From: Thermochromatium tepidum ATCC 43061
Lineage (GTDB): Bacteria > Pseudomonadota > Gammaproteobacteria > Chromatiales > Chromatiaceae
Reading direction: 5' to 3'
Assembly: GCF_009664085.1 (NCBI RefSeq)
Contig: NZ_CP039268.1
Span: forward strand, 1,721,501 to 1,785,500
DNA length: 64,000 nt
In this document: positions 8,867 through 18,600 of the stretch, piece by piece
Layout of the letters: each line of letters starts with the position of its first letter
How positions within the stretch are numbered: the first letter of the stretch is position 1
Translations under genes and position numbers: made by a program
Notes under the pieces: model-generated
What the model saw: only the letters and a program-made list of their open reading frames with translations
Told to the model about the DNA's origin: nothing
The model's database searches: none

Positions 8867-8978
8867 ATCTGGGGTCCTGCGGGCAAGGTTCTTTTTTATC
8901 AATCTGTTATACAGACTGCCCGCTTGCTATTAGGCATAAGACATCCAGATTATACACCTATATCGGTGTCTACTTTAC

Positions 8979-8985
8979 GTTAGAA
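8979..8985 (+). other. Probable attI / first-cassette crossover point
   Basis: GTTAGAA lies 113 bases from the intI start and 6 bases before the first cassette ORF, the expected place for the attI core (GTTRRRY with one mismatch). The adjacent direct-repeat elements of a full attI cannot be defined by eye. A cassette promoter is expected at 8870-8978, and the stretch is AT-rich (TTATACA at 8950-8956), but no pair of hexamers has good spacing. Confidence 0.5.
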
Positions 8986-8991
8986 CTCACT

Positions 8992-9750
8992 ATGCAACCG
9001 ACAAAAGTTACTGAGCGGATTAAGGCGAAAGCGCTGGAGCTTCTGGAGCAGCACCCAGAAGGTCTGCGGTATTCAGAACTGCACGCGAAGATTCTGGAGT
9101 CCGACGGCACGTTCAAACCAAACACGATTAACAGCTGCATCTGGAATCTCGATGCCACCTACCCGGAGATGGTGTACAAACCGTCAAAGGGTCTCTTCCG
9201 TCTCTTGAAAAACAAGCCAACTGATACAGACGTTCTAACTCCACCACCATCTGTTGCGACTGTCGCTGCCAGTAAAGTGAAAGAAGAGGACTTCTACGCC
9301 CCCTTCGCTGACTGGCTGAAAAACGATATTGAAGACGTAACCCACGCTATTCCGCTTGGTGGCAACAAGTTCAAAGACAAGTGGGGAACACCTGATGTCG
9401 TTGGAAAGCGCGAGTCCATGCGCAGCGACATCATCAAAGGTCCAACTGAAATCGTTTCCGCCGAAATCAAGACTGAAACATTTCAACTTGTCACTGCCTT
9501 TGGGCAGGCGTGCGCATACAAGCTGTTCAGCCACCGTGTCTATCTCGTGATTCCTCGCCAGTCGCAGAAGGAGGAAATTTCGCGCCTCGACTCCCTGTGC
9601 CAGATATTTGGAATCGGCTTAGTCACATTTGATGCAGAGAATCCATCAACCCCTGACTTCCGAATCCAAGTACGCCCGGCTAGGCACGAGCCTGATCTCT
9701 TCTACACAAACAGGAACATGGCCCTTATCGAAAGGGAGTTGTTCTCGTGA
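8992..9750 (+). CDS. Cassette 1: HTH plus PD-(D/E)XK-type nuclease-like protein
   Basis: A 252-residue protein. Residues about 1-75 look like a HARE-HTH/winged-helix domain (TERIKAKALELLEQHPEGL, then YSELHAKILES). After a linker, residues about 95-215 have a restriction-endonuclease-like pattern: WGTPDVVG, then VSAEIKTE (ExK), then QACAYKLFSHRVYLVIPRQ. By analogy this would be a DNA-binding nuclease, but the substrate is unknown. It is the first cassette after the attI point, and its stop is one base before attC1. Base composition is visibly less GC-rich than the flanking chromosome, a sign of transfer. An AT-rich upstream region may hold the promoter. Confidence 0.75.
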   Translation: MQPTKVTERIKAKALELLEQHPEGLRYSELHAKILESDGTFKPNTINSCIWNLDATYPEMVYKPSKGLFRLLKNKPTDTDVLTPPPSVATVAASKVKEEDFYAPFADWLKNDIEDVTHAIPLGGNKFKDKWGTPDVVGKRESMRSDIIKGPTEIVSAEIKTETFQLVTAFGQACAYKLFSHRVYLVIPRQSQKEEISRLDSLCQIFGIGLVTFDAENPSTPDFRIQVRPARHEPDLFYTNRNMALIERELFS

Positions 9751-9751
9751 G

Positions 9752-9815
9752 TTCTAACACTGCGCTCCAGGGGGACGCGCCGCAAGCGGCGCGCCCCTGA
9801 GCTTCGACGTTAGAG
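9752..9815 (+). repeat. attC recombination site 1
   Basis: Begins TTCTAAC (R'') and ends GTTAGAG (R'). Between them lies a long imperfect inverted repeat whose core is CGCGCCGC-aa-GCGGCGCG, flanked by CAGGGG/CCCCTG and CTC/GAGC pairs. Length (64 bases), position directly after a stop codon and folding fit an integron attC. Each outer core differs from RYYYAAC/GTTRRRY at one position. Confidence 0.85.
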
Positions 9816-9825
9816 CGCGAACACT

Positions 9826-10428
9826 ATGCGCAAGGAATATGGCAAAGCACTCCGCGAGCTGTTCACGGCACGCATGAAAGCGGACTTTCCTGAATGGCGC
9901 CCGGTCTCCGCACCTAAACAATGGTACTGGCCCGGTGAGCGAGTCTTCGTGCAAGACAGCTACCCCGGTGTGTGGCTAGTGGTCGTTCTTGTGCCAGATC
10001 TGAAAGATCATGACGCATTTTACGTCGAGATCGGCTGGTCTATTCACAAGCGCGTTCCTGAGCTCAGTATGCGCCCTTGCCCGGATGACCCCAGAAGCGA
10101 AGCGGCATTGAACCGAGACGAATACTTGTGCAGCCTTGGCGAACTGATTCCCGGTGGAGACAAGTTGCATGGCGACGTACATGGTTGGGTAATTGACCAC
10201 AGAACATTCTCCGTTGACTCTGGCGAGATACTTACAGCTCTTCTCGAACGTCAGACAAGGCTCGGTGCTGAACAGGCCCGGGCAGCGGTGTCGCCGTTTG
10301 TCGATAATGCAATCGCTGCACTAGCAGAGTACGGAGTGCCATATTTGAAGAGTCGTCTTTCGCTGCTTGCGGAACGGCGCTCTAACACATTGCTCAACTC
10401 GGACGCGCAAAAACCGCCCGCCGGTTAG
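9826..10428 (+). CDS. Cassette 2: protein of unknown function
   Basis: A 200-residue soluble protein I do not recognise. Visible segments are 'KALRELFTARMKADFPEW', 'WYWPGERVFVQDSYPGVW', and a C-terminal helical part. The ATG is 10 bases after the attC1 core, typical of cassettes whose genes start right at the boundary. The last codons and the TAG stop lie inside attC2, also usual for cassette genes. No membrane segment or catalytic motif is seen. Confidence 0.7.
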   Translation: MRKEYGKALRELFTARMKADFPEWRPVSAPKQWYWPGERVFVQDSYPGVWLVVVLVPDLKDHDAFYVEIGWSIHKRVPELSMRPCPDDPRSEAALNRDEYLCSLGELIPGGDKLHGDVHGWVIDHRTFSVDSGEILTALLERQTRLGAEQARAAVSPFVDNAIAALAEYGVPYLKSRLSLLAERRSNTLLNSDAQKPPAG

Positions 10429-10441
10429 CTTGGCGTTAGCC
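10380..10441 (+). repeat. attC recombination site 2
   Basis: Bounded by CTCTAAC and GTTAGCC. The internal part (TTGCTCAACTCGGACGCG against CGCCCGCCGGTTAGCTTGG) can pair imperfectly as in attC sites. Length is 62 bases. It overlaps the 3' end of the cassette 2 gene. Confidence 0.8.
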
Positions 10442-10469
10442 GCCGAACAGGATACGAACGGAGGATACG

Positions 10470-10800
10470 GTGACTGAAAATCACCACTTGCTTATCAAAA
10501 ATGGCAGACAGATGCCGCTCTAATCAGAGAGTCCGATTGCCGAGGATCTTGACTACTTAACATTCGGAGAAGGAGGGCGAAGTTTTTTCTGTTGAGCGAG
10601 ACGTAAAAAATCAGGGTAAGACGAGAATTAAGATCAATGTGCAAGTTGGGCGGGAAGTGATCGGCAAAATCGATATGCCGGAGCACCGCTCGCAAATGAG
10701 GGATTTCGAAAGAGGGCGGCTTCTGTTTTATGTAACCTTTGAAGGTGGTCGCGGGTACATAGACGGGCCGTTCCTGAAGGAGGTGCTGGGTGTCTGTTGA
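10470..10800 (+). pseudogene. Broken small ORF ahead of the cassette methyltransferase
   Basis: A GTG start with GGAGG 5 bases upstream encodes MTENHHLLIKNGRQMPL and then meets a TAA at 10521. The same frame continues in protein-like fashion (SESPIAEDLDYLTFGEGG). The coding signal then passes, after about base 10580, into another frame ('VFSVERDVKNQGKTRIKI', 'NVQVGREVIGKIDMPEHR', 'LLFYVTFEGGRGYIDGP') that runs to TGA 10800. It overlaps the methyltransferase start by 11 bases. I read this as one roughly 105-residue gene with a nonsense codon and a frameshift. Alternatively only the 53-residue 3' part (GTG 10639) is used. The family is unknown. Confidence 0.5.
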
Positions 10801-12319
10801 AAGCGTGGCGCGCTATCATGGTGTGGTCGACATAGACTATAGACAACGATATGGACAATTCTTTACGCCACCTTTAGTCGCGAGGTTTATGTGTCGCTGG
10901 CTCTTGGAGAAAGGAGCCAGAGAGGTCTTTGATCCGGCCTTTGGCTTGGGCGCGTTCTATTTCGCCGCAAGGGAGTTGAACCCAACGATTAGATTTCGCG
11001 CCGTTGAAAAGGACGCAACGGTACTAGCGCATTTCCGGGAGGATCACCCAAACCTTGATGATACAACGATTGTTTTGAGCAACGCCGATTACTTCTCAGT
11101 GTGGGGCAGCAAATATTCTGCCATTGTCTGCAATCCGCCATATATGCGGTTTCAGTACTTTACGGACCGTCACCGAGTCATTCCGGAGATTGAAAGACAC
11201 CTGGGACGAAGGCTATCCGGTTACTCGAACATTGCCTCCGCATTCCTGCTCAAGTCGCTACATGAACTCGCTCCAAGCGGGCGCTTGGCTTATCTGATGC
11301 CCCTAGAATTCTTAAATACGGGTTATGGAGAAACTGTTAAGCAGGCCCTTCTTGATAAGGGACGTCTCAAGGCTCTGTTGCGAATCGAGCCGGAGGGCGA
11401 GGTCTTTCCGGACGCGATAACCTCAGTCGGCATCATACTCGTGTCCGATGATGGGACACACGAGCCTGTCAAGTTTTGCACAGTACAAACGCTCGATCAG
11501 TTGGAGCGCAACCTAAACGATTTGCCGTGCAGGTCCGTCTCCATAGAGGAACTCAGGCCCGCGGATAAATGGTTAAGGCACTTCGAGGAGCCATGTGCTC
11601 TAGATCGAGGGGCGCTCCAGCCTCTGTCCATGTATGGCTCGTTCTCCCGGGGAATCGCGACCGGTGCAAACGAATTCTTCCTACTATCCAAGTCCGACGT
11701 GAAAAAGTGGGAATTGCCGACTTCAATTCTACACCCTTGTATTTCGCGAAGTTCTCAGATCAAACAACCCCTCATAACGGACACCGACATTGAGCGCCTT
11801 ATCGAAATGGATGAACGCGTCCTTTTGGTGGATTTGTCCTCGTCTCAAGAAGAGGCTGTCAAAAAATACATTGACTTTGGGGAACACCAAGGATTTGACA
11901 AGAGGTACTTAACTCGAATGCGAAACCCTTGGTTCAAATTAGAGAGCCGACAGCCCGCCCCGATCCTGTTCGGGGTGTTCTCGCGAAATGACTTCAAGGC
12001 TATTCGCAACAAAAGTCGTGCAGTATCTCTGACCTGTTTCCACTGTTTTTACCCGAATTTTTTTGGCGCGAGATTCGTTGATCATCTTTTCCTTTACTTT
12101 TGTTCGTCTGTTGGGCAGCGAATCATGGCAAGAGAAGTGCGGAAGTATGGAGACAAGTTGGATAAGTTTGAGCCTCATGACCTAAACAGCGCGTTGGTGC
12201 CCACTCCTGAGTGGTTCTCCAGAATCTCGGAAAATGTGATTATTGAGGAAGTTTCCAAGATCAGTCGCGGGGGTGCGGCTTCGGGCATGCGGGGCTTGTT
12301 CGATGATTTGATCGGATAG
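10790..12319 (+). CDS. Cassette 3: N6-adenine DNA methyltransferase (M.TaqI-like)
   Basis: A 509-residue protein. The SAM-binding motif I is DPAFGLGAFYFAA (about 48-60), and the catalytic NPPYMRFQYF (about 114) identifies amino-methylation of adenine. N-terminal 'RQRYGQFFTPPLVARFM' is typical of type I/IIG and M.TaqI-related enzymes. The C-terminal half (about 260-500) would be the target recognition domain; no nuclease motif is seen in it. The GTG start has AAGGAGG 6 bases upstream, inside the broken ORF, indicating former translational coupling. It lies in a cassette bounded by attC2 and attC3. It may be an orphan modification enzyme or the partner of the cassette 1 nuclease. Confidence 0.88.
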   Translation: MSVESVARYHGVVDIDYRQRYGQFFTPPLVARFMCRWLLEKGAREVFDPAFGLGAFYFAARELNPTIRFRAVEKDATVLAHFREDHPNLDDTTIVLSNADYFSVWGSKYSAIVCNPPYMRFQYFTDRHRVIPEIERHLGRRLSGYSNIASAFLLKSLHELAPSGRLAYLMPLEFLNTGYGETVKQALLDKGRLKALLRIEPEGEVFPDAITSVGIILVSDDGTHEPVKFCTVQTLDQLERNLNDLPCRSVSIEELRPADKWLRHFEEPCALDRGALQPLSMYGSFSRGIATGANEFFLLSKSDVKKWELPTSILHPCISRSSQIKQPLITDTDIERLIEMDERVLLVDLSSSQEEAVKKYIDFGEHQGFDKRYLTRMRNPWFKLESRQPAPILFGVFSRNDFKAIRNKSRAVSLTCFHCFYPNFFGARFVDHLFLYFCSSVGQRIMAREVRKYGDKLDKFEPHDLNSALVPTPEWFSRISENVIIEEVSKISRGGAASGMRGLFDDLIG

Positions 12320-12353
12320 CGCTTGCCTTTCGCGTCATCAATCACGAAGCGCG

Positions 12354-12415
12354 GCCTAACAACCGGTTTCACCGGACGGTCCGCTGCGCACCGCCGCTGA
12401 ACCTGAGGGTTGGGC
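12354..12415 (+). repeat. attC recombination site 3
   Basis: Starts GCCTAAC and ends GTTGGGC, exact matches to the RYYYAAC and GTTRRRY cores. Inside, GGTTTCACCGGACGG pairs with CCGCCGCTGAACC, leaving an unpaired base as attC sites do. Length is 62 bases. It lies 34 bases after the methyltransferase stop and closes the recognisable array. Confidence 0.88.
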
Positions 12416-12589
12416 GCTACCATATCCAACTGTTGCGTCCTGTGTGATCATGTTCCGCGAAGGAGCTATCCTGTGTCCCTCGCCCGCGCGGTTCGCCCGC
12501 GGCGCGTCGCGGAGTTTGAGCGCCGTCTGTTGCGTCCACCCTCAACACGAGAAGGTCTCGGGAAACACTCAATCAATCCCATCTCCCCG

Positions 12590-12610
12590 AATCGCGGCTA
12601 AAGCCGCTCC
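12590..12610 (+). repeat. REP-like palindrome, copy 1
   Basis: A 21-base sequence around the hairpin GCGGCTaaAGCCGC. An identical copy occurs at 49058-49078 inside the MITE-like element. It is the type of short extragenic palindrome often dispersed in gammaproteobacterial genomes. Confidence 0.7.
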
Positions 12611-12688
12611 CACAAAAGGGCCCCATGATCATCCGTCGGCACAAAAACGCCCGCTATTCGCCGTGAGATCCAAACCTCGGCGCTTCCG

Positions 12689-12873
12689 ATGACACCCACC
12701 CACCGGGCGCCATCGCTTCGATCAAATCTGCTCGGCCAACGCCTTCCGCAGAAAGCCCTCGGCCACATCGCCCCGATCCAGGCACTTAAGGACTGGCGCG
12801 ACACATACCCCGAACGCCTCAAAAAAACGTGTCTACAATCTCAGGGGACTTGATTATTTAGGGCCGGGTTAAT
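12689..12873 (+). mobile_element. IS481-type transposase C-terminal relic and element end
   Basis: A frame from ATG 12689 contains 'LPQKALGHIAPIQALKDWR', which resembles the C-terminus of IS481-family transposases. It goes out of frame in a run of seven A residues near 12821, where the next frame continues KRVYNLRGLDY as family members do. The rest of the transposase is absent. The relic finishes with TTATTTAGGGCCGGGTTAAT (12854-12873). The same 20 bases form the right end of the small element at 48930-49150, so this is probably an IS terminal sequence. Confidence 0.65.
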
Positions 12874-12907
12874 TAAGCAGCATTTCCTTAAAAGCAACGA
12901 GCAGCCG

Positions 12908-15661
12908 TCAGCGCCAAGCCAAGCTCAACAGCACAGAGAAATCGCGTCTCGACAACACATCCGTGCAGTCGCGCCATTCTTTGTCCTGAGGCGTCATCGT
13001 TGCCGTGTAGCGCAGGTCAAATCCAGTCGCCGTCTTCTGCGCGTTGATGTAGTCGTCCAGCCTCTCGCCGAGCGTTTCGATGTCATCGATCCACTCGTCC
13101 TTGATGGTGTCTGGCAGCGATCCGAAGAGGTCGTAGCGGTTTTTCATGCGCTCCGACAAGCGCTCGTAGATCTTTTCGTCCACGGTCTGCTCGAACACCA
13201 GGTTGAGCATGTCAACCGTCTCGCGCCTCTGGCCGAAGCGCTTGATCCGTCCGATGCGCTGTTCAAGCCGCGTCGGGTTCCACGGCAGATCGACATTGAT
13301 CAACGTGCCGAGGGTTTGCAGGTTCAAGCCTTCGCACGCGGCGTCGGTGGCCACCATGACGCGAATCTGGTGCTCGGCCACCATGCGCTTGAGCGTCTCC
13401 CGTTCGACGGCCACGCTGTCGCCGCGCTGATACAGGCGGCTGCGGCCCGCGCCCGCGTACAGGCCGACCGCCTCTTCGGGATAGCGGGCCGCCAGCGAGT
13501 CCGCCAGCCACTTCGCGGTGTCGTAGTACTGGCTGAAGATGATGACGCCTAATTCCAGCCACTTCTCCTTGTCGAGAAAGTGGATGACGGCCTCCATCTT
13601 CGGGTCGGATTCCAACCGCTCGAGTCGGGTAATCAGACGTTGCAGCACCTCGCGTTCCTCACCCGTCTCGACTTTGAGATCAACTTCCTGCTCTTCGCCT
13701 TCTTCATGCACGGCCTCGCCTTGCAGCAAGCGCCGTGCGGTTGCCAAGCCCGCATGGATGCTGGAGCAGATTCGCTGCTCCATCAGGTTCTTCATGAAGC
13801 CGCTGCCCTTGCCGCGCCTGGCCAGGGCCTTGCCGAAAGCGCGGGCTTCGCCATAAGCCTGGCGGAAGTCCTCCGAGGTGCGCAGCGCCTTGCCTTCGAA
13901 CAACACGTCGAAGGCGCGCTGCTCCGTGACCTTGTCGCGGTCTGGATGAACATCCACACCCACGGGGGTCAACAAGGGTTTGCCATCCTTGTCCTTCGTT
14001 TCCTCGAGCTGCTGGCGCTTGCGCAGCACGACATGGCGCACCAGAGGGTTCTCGCGCTGAAAAAAGGTGGCGCCAGCAATGCGGCGTTCTAACTCCTCTT
14101 CCAGAATCTCCCGCGTCTCCCCCGTCAAGTCTGCAAGCGAACGGTTGGTTTGCCATTCGCCGTTCTGCAAACCCAAGTCTTGCCGGATCGCTGAGAAAAG
14201 CCTACGGGCACGTGGCTCGCTGGTGGACTCGACGCGCGGCAGCGGCGAGCGCAGCAATTCCCAGGCATGGGCGAGGGTCAGCACTTCCTCACGGCCCGCC
14301 AGGATGTCGAGCACGTCTTCTGGCCGGTGCCACGGCGCAAGGTCATGACCCAGCACGAAGCGTCCCGGGCCTTGATGCAAGATGCCCAGCAAATCCCACA
14401 GATCGGCAGGGTTGGTCTGAATCGGCGTGGCTGTTCCCAACAGCACATGGTCCGCCCGCGCGGCGATCTCGCGCATGAAGGCCAGCAGCTCATTCGGCGT
14501 TCCAGCTTCCTTGCCGAAGCCCTGGCGCGTTCTGGCTTTGTGCGCTTCATCCAGAATGACGACGCCGAAGCGCATACCGAGCAGGTGCTGCTTTTCCAGC
14601 GAATCGCGCATCATCAGTCCGGTGGAGACGATGCCGATGCGCAGCGGGCAATGGGCGATCTGCTCGCGCCCCGCAGGGGAAATGACTCGCTCCTCCGGGT
14701 CCAGCCAGACCTTGCCCACGGTATCCCACCGGGCGGTCGGGATGCCTAGCTTGTCCAGCATCTCGGTCTGCCATTGCTCGGTCAGCGTGGCTGGGGCAAA
14801 GATCACTACCGGACGACGCGGCCCCGCCTCTTTGTCCGAGAGCAGGCACAGCGTCAGCGCGGCGGTGGCCAGCGACAGTGTCTTGCCCAAGCCAACCTCA
14901 TCGGCCAGCAGCAGCCTCACCACGCCATAGAGCCGGTGGTGGCGCAAGCACTCGGTCAAAAACCCTTGCTGCCAGGGCTGGAGTTGCTGCCCCTCGCGGT
15001 ACAGCGGGGACTCGATCAGCGCGGCCGGCGCAAGGTTCTCGTCCTCATCGATCTCGTCGAAGACCACTTCGCGACGATACCCGCGGCGATGCACTTCTCG
15101 GATGACCGCCTGGGGCAGCGGCTTTGCCGCGTTCCAAAGGAAGTCGAACTCCTCCTCGATCCACGCCACCCCCTCCGGGGATTCGTCCTCCCACAGGATC
15201 TCGTAGTGGCGCTGCCAGCCGCTCTTCGTCTCGTTCATCGACCCGATGAAACCCAGCCTGCGGCCATCGGCCAGCGTGATCACACCCGCCTTGCCATGCA
15301 CGAAGCCGCAGATGTCGTCGGGCGCGACCCGCACCGCCTGTCCATGCTTCTGGAGGAAGGCATCCAGACGCCGGTAGCGTTCGCGGTTCAAGAGCGCCTC
15401 GGCTTCCAGGCCACGCTCGTTCCAGCGGCCCAGCATCTTGCTCTCGCGCAGTTGCGCCACCTTCAAGTCGTCCGGGTGGATGTCCACGTTGCAGACGATC
15501 TTGACCTCGGGAATCTGCTCCAGCGCTTCGCCCGCCACTTCGAACAACGAGCTGGTGAAGTAGCCTGCAATGCGCTTGTAGCTCTTGGCACCGGCCAGAT
15601 GCTGCATTAAGAAGCTGGCATCCAGCCGATGGGTACGCGAAGAGAAGCGCCGGATGCCCAT
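12908..15661 (-). CDS. PLD-SNF2 helicase of the DUF499/DUF1156 system
   Basis: A 917-residue fusion. The N-terminus has a phospholipase D-type HKD half-site (FVHGKAGVI, then FIGSMNETKSG, about residues 120-145). It is followed by a SNF2/DEAD-like helicase: ADEVGLGKT Walker A near 257, VILDEAHKAR near 372, LLGTATPIQ, and the C-terminal motifs ATDAACEGLNLQ and QRIGRIKRFGQ near 790-808. A single HKD motif would need dimerisation to make a nuclease site, or the domain may only bind DNA. It is the last gene of the operon, 11 bases after the methyltransferase. Such proteins recur with DUF1156 and DUF499 genes in defence islands. No DNA cleavage or translocation activity can be proved from sequence. 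Confidence 0.9.
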   Translation of the reverse strand: MGIRRFSSRTHRLDASFLMQHLAGAKSYKRIAGYFTSSLFEVAGEALEQIPEVKIVCNVDIHPDDLKVAQLRESKMLGRWNERGLEAEALLNRERYRRLDAFLQKHGQAVRVAPDDICGFVHGKAGVITLADGRRLGFIGSMNETKSGWQRHYEILWEDESPEGVAWIEEEFDFLWNAAKPLPQAVIREVHRRGYRREVVFDEIDEDENLAPAALIESPLYREGQQLQPWQQGFLTECLRHHRLYGVVRLLLADEVGLGKTLSLATAALTLCLLSDKEAGPRRPVVIFAPATLTEQWQTEMLDKLGIPTARWDTVGKVWLDPEERVISPAGREQIAHCPLRIGIVSTGLMMRDSLEKQHLLGMRFGVVILDEAHKARTRQGFGKEAGTPNELLAFMREIAARADHVLLGTATPIQTNPADLWDLLGILHQGPGRFVLGHDLAPWHRPEDVLDILAGREEVLTLAHAWELLRSPLPRVESTSEPRARRLFSAIRQDLGLQNGEWQTNRSLADLTGETREILEEELERRIAGATFFQRENPLVRHVVLRKRQQLEETKDKDGKPLLTPVGVDVHPDRDKVTEQRAFDVLFEGKALRTSEDFRQAYGEARAFGKALARRGKGSGFMKNLMEQRICSSIHAGLATARRLLQGEAVHEEGEEQEVDLKVETGEEREVLQRLITRLERLESDPKMEAVIHFLDKEKWLELGVIIFSQYYDTAKWLADSLAARYPEEAVGLYAGAGRSRLYQRGDSVAVERETLKRMVAEHQIRVMVATDAACEGLNLQTLGTLINVDLPWNPTRLEQRIGRIKRFGQRRETVDMLNLVFEQTVDEKIYERLSERMKNRYDLFGSLPDTIKDEWIDDIETLGERLDDYINAQKTATGFDLRYTATMTPQDKEWRDCTDVLSRRDFSVLLSLAWR

Positions 15662-15672
15662 GCTTCATTTCC

Positions 15673-18600
15673 TCACTCGCCGAAGCGCAGGTTCTTGAGG
15701 CGCGCACCCAGCACTTCGGCGGCGTTGCGCACCTCGGCTTCCGACGACTTGCGCTCGAGGAAGGCCAGCAGGTTCACCAGGAGCGGACGCGCCTCCAGGA
15801 AGTCGGCCATCTCGTGCCTGAGCTGGTCGACGATGACCTGCGGCTCGGTGTCCTTCAGCAGTTGCTGCAAGGCGATGATCAGGCGCCCCAGTCGGGTGGC
15901 ACCGATCTCGGTGGACTCGGTCAAATCGCGGGAGGCGAACTCAGTCACCCGCTTGAGCCGTGCGTGGTTGGGCCGCATGTCGCCCATCACGGGGCTGTAG
16001 TCCTCCACACGGAAGGCTTTGGCGAAGTTCTGGTAGTTGTCGAGCTTCTGTGCGCCCGCCGACTCCATGTCCAGCATGCGGCAATAGAAGCGTTCGATGC
16101 CGGTGAGCTTGGCCCAGGTGTCCGCCGCCAGCCCTTCGGGCACGAGGAGGCTGGACGCCGTTTCGGCCGCCTGTTGGACGATTTCATCGACGACGGTCAC
16201 TTCCCCGCGGGCACGCGGGCGCAGCGCGAAGGTGGTGACGTCCTCGCCGCCGATGTGGGTGTAGGCAGTGAGTACCTTCAATGCCGCTGCATAGCCCGCC
16301 ATCTGCAGGTCGGCGTCGCTCCACACCGGCTCGCCGTGGTGTGCAGCCACCTGCTCGTTCAGGTGCATCATGGTCTCGATCTGCCGCGCCACCTCCTGCC
16401 GCACCGCGGGCAACAGGCGCTGCTTGAAGCCGGGCCGCTCGCCGGGCGGGCGCTTCTTGAGCATCAGGATCACCGTGCCCTGGACATAGCCGCCTTTCTT
16501 GAGCTCCGAAGTGGTCTCGGTGGCGATATACCAGGCGGCCACCACTTGCAGGCCCGCCGCCCAGAAGATGCCGATCAGGTCGCCCCACACCCCGGTGTCC
16601 TGGTGGGTGAACATCACGCATTGCAGGCCGTTGTCGGGCATGTGCTCGGCCATCGCCCGGTAGGCGGCCACCATGCCACGGCGGAAGTCTTCGCCAGAGC
16701 CCTTGATCGCCAGCGCCCGGCGCGAATCCCACACCCATTCGTCGAACGGCTTGGGCGGGTTCTTGCGCAGCCAGGCGATGAAGAACTCGGTGATCTCGTG
16801 GTAGTTGACGGCATCGGCGTAGGGAGGATCGGTAATCCAGAGTTCACAGTGAGTGGTCGTACTTGATGCCGACTCCGTTCGAACTTCGAACTTCGTTATT
16901 GGCATAACCTCTTGTGCGGTCTTAAACGAAGCACGTCCGAATCCCAGCCAGGCCCGAGAGGCATAGTTAAATAGGGTGTTAAGCGCTTGGTTGTAATAAG
17001 TGCTAGTAGGACCGCCCAAACCACCTCCCTGATATTGCAACCACCGACACAACTTCGAGTTGAAGTCCGCCGCCTTGGCCACATTGAGCCACCCGAGCGG
17101 GGCTGCATCGGAAGCGCGCCAGTGCTTGAGCATCAGCGCTTGCAGCAGCAACTGCCGCGCATTGAACAAGTGATGCCAATGCGTCCAGCCGCGCGTCCGG
17201 ATCGGCTCGTCGGTCTTGTCCCCCGGCTCGATGGCCATGTCCGGCACCAGGCCTTTGGCCTGCCAGCGGGCGAGTTTCTCGGCCACGATTGCCTCGACCT
17301 TGCGCTCGCGTTCCTGGTCTGCTGCCGTGGGGGCGGCGAAGAAGGTCTCCTGCCGGGCAGCATCGAGCGTTTCCTTCTTGATCCACTGGATGCAGTAGAG
17401 CCGCTCCTGGAAGATGTCGTCGGGACGCGGCTTGAAGTCGCCCTTTTCCCAGCGGCGCAGGCGGTTGCCCGCCGTGCCATCGGGCAGCCGGTAGTCGCCC
17501 CGCAGAGTCTTGATCGGCGTGCGGTAGGTCTTGCCGTCGAGTTCATAGACCATGTCGCCGTCCTGCACCGTGCCGTGCTCGGCGGCGGCTATCGCCTTCG
17601 CAGAAGCGCCGGTAATGACTTGGATGTCAAAACGCTTCAGGGCAGGGTTCGGTACCAGCTTGGCGATGACGCCTTGCTTGGGGGAGATCACCCAACTAGG
17701 GGCGAGCGGCACCCACCAGCCGGTTTCCGGGCAGCGCGTCTCCAGGCAATACAGATACGCCTTGGCGCGGTTGCCGTGTTCGTCATGTTCGATCCCCAGA
17801 CGGGTGATTTCCGCATCCACCGCCTGAGCGACTTCGCGCTGCGCCTTTTCAATTTCGGCCCGCCGTTCAGGGCTGGCACCGATGATATTGAGCGCCCCCC
17901 AGGTGAGCATGCAGGCCACGGGGTTCAAGTCCGAGGCATAGACATCGCACCCCAGCCGCGCCGCCTCGAAGGGAATGGAGCCGCCGCCGCAGAAGGTATC
18001 GCCCACGCGCGGGCGACGGCCGTAGCGCAGGATACCCAGTTGCTCGATGAGCTCCGGGAACGAATGCGCATCCAGCCCCAGGTGCGCGTAGTGGCGGTTG
18101 ACCTTGGGCCACACCGGAGCAAAAAGCCAGTCTTGATCGACTTCTTCGGGGCGCTTGCACAGGGCGGCCTTGGCTTCGTAGCTTTCGAGGGTGGCCAGAA
18201 CCTTGCGATAGATCACCAGCCTGTCGTCATCGCTCAGATCGCGCTTCCACCGCAGCGAGATGCCCTCGGCATCCACATCCAGGGGGAACGGCATCCAGCG
18301 GATATCACCCCCCGTGACATCGCTCCTCTTGATGGTTGCCTTGAAATAGTCCCAAGGGTCATCGAGCCGGATACGCGCAGCGATTTCGGATGGCGATATG
18401 GCATTGGCTGCAAGCGCTCGCCGCGCCAGCCCCTCCTCATCGAAGGCCAGCAGCGCTTCGAACACCGCGAGATCGGCTTCGGGGTCATCGGTGGGGGGTA
18501 AGAGGCTACCCAGCACGATGGCCCGCACCAGGATCAGGGGTTTCCTGCCCTTCCAGTAAGAGCCCAGCCCCGTCAGCGTTTGCGCGGGACCAGCCTTACG

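Noticed and set aside
8663-8902. A 79-residue minus-strand ORF as an intact gene
   Set aside because: Only its first part matches IntI; the remainder is out of frame with the integrase similarity, so it is a frameshifted relic.
8904-8914. CTGTTATACAG near the intI relic, as a LexA box
   Set aside because: A LexA box needs CTGT-N8-ACAG; here only three bases separate the half-sites.
12430-12537. Direct repeat CTGTTGCGTCC 97 bases apart after attC3, as a fourth ORF-less cassette
   Set aside because: No RYYYAAC partner or attC-like folding surrounds either copy; it may be chance or an unrelated duplication.
15814-18501. Long plus-strand open frames of 350 and 504 residues
   Set aside because: They are antisense to the DUF1156 methyltransferase, whose motifs DTFCGGGS and DPPY are clear; no recognisable domain on the plus strand.
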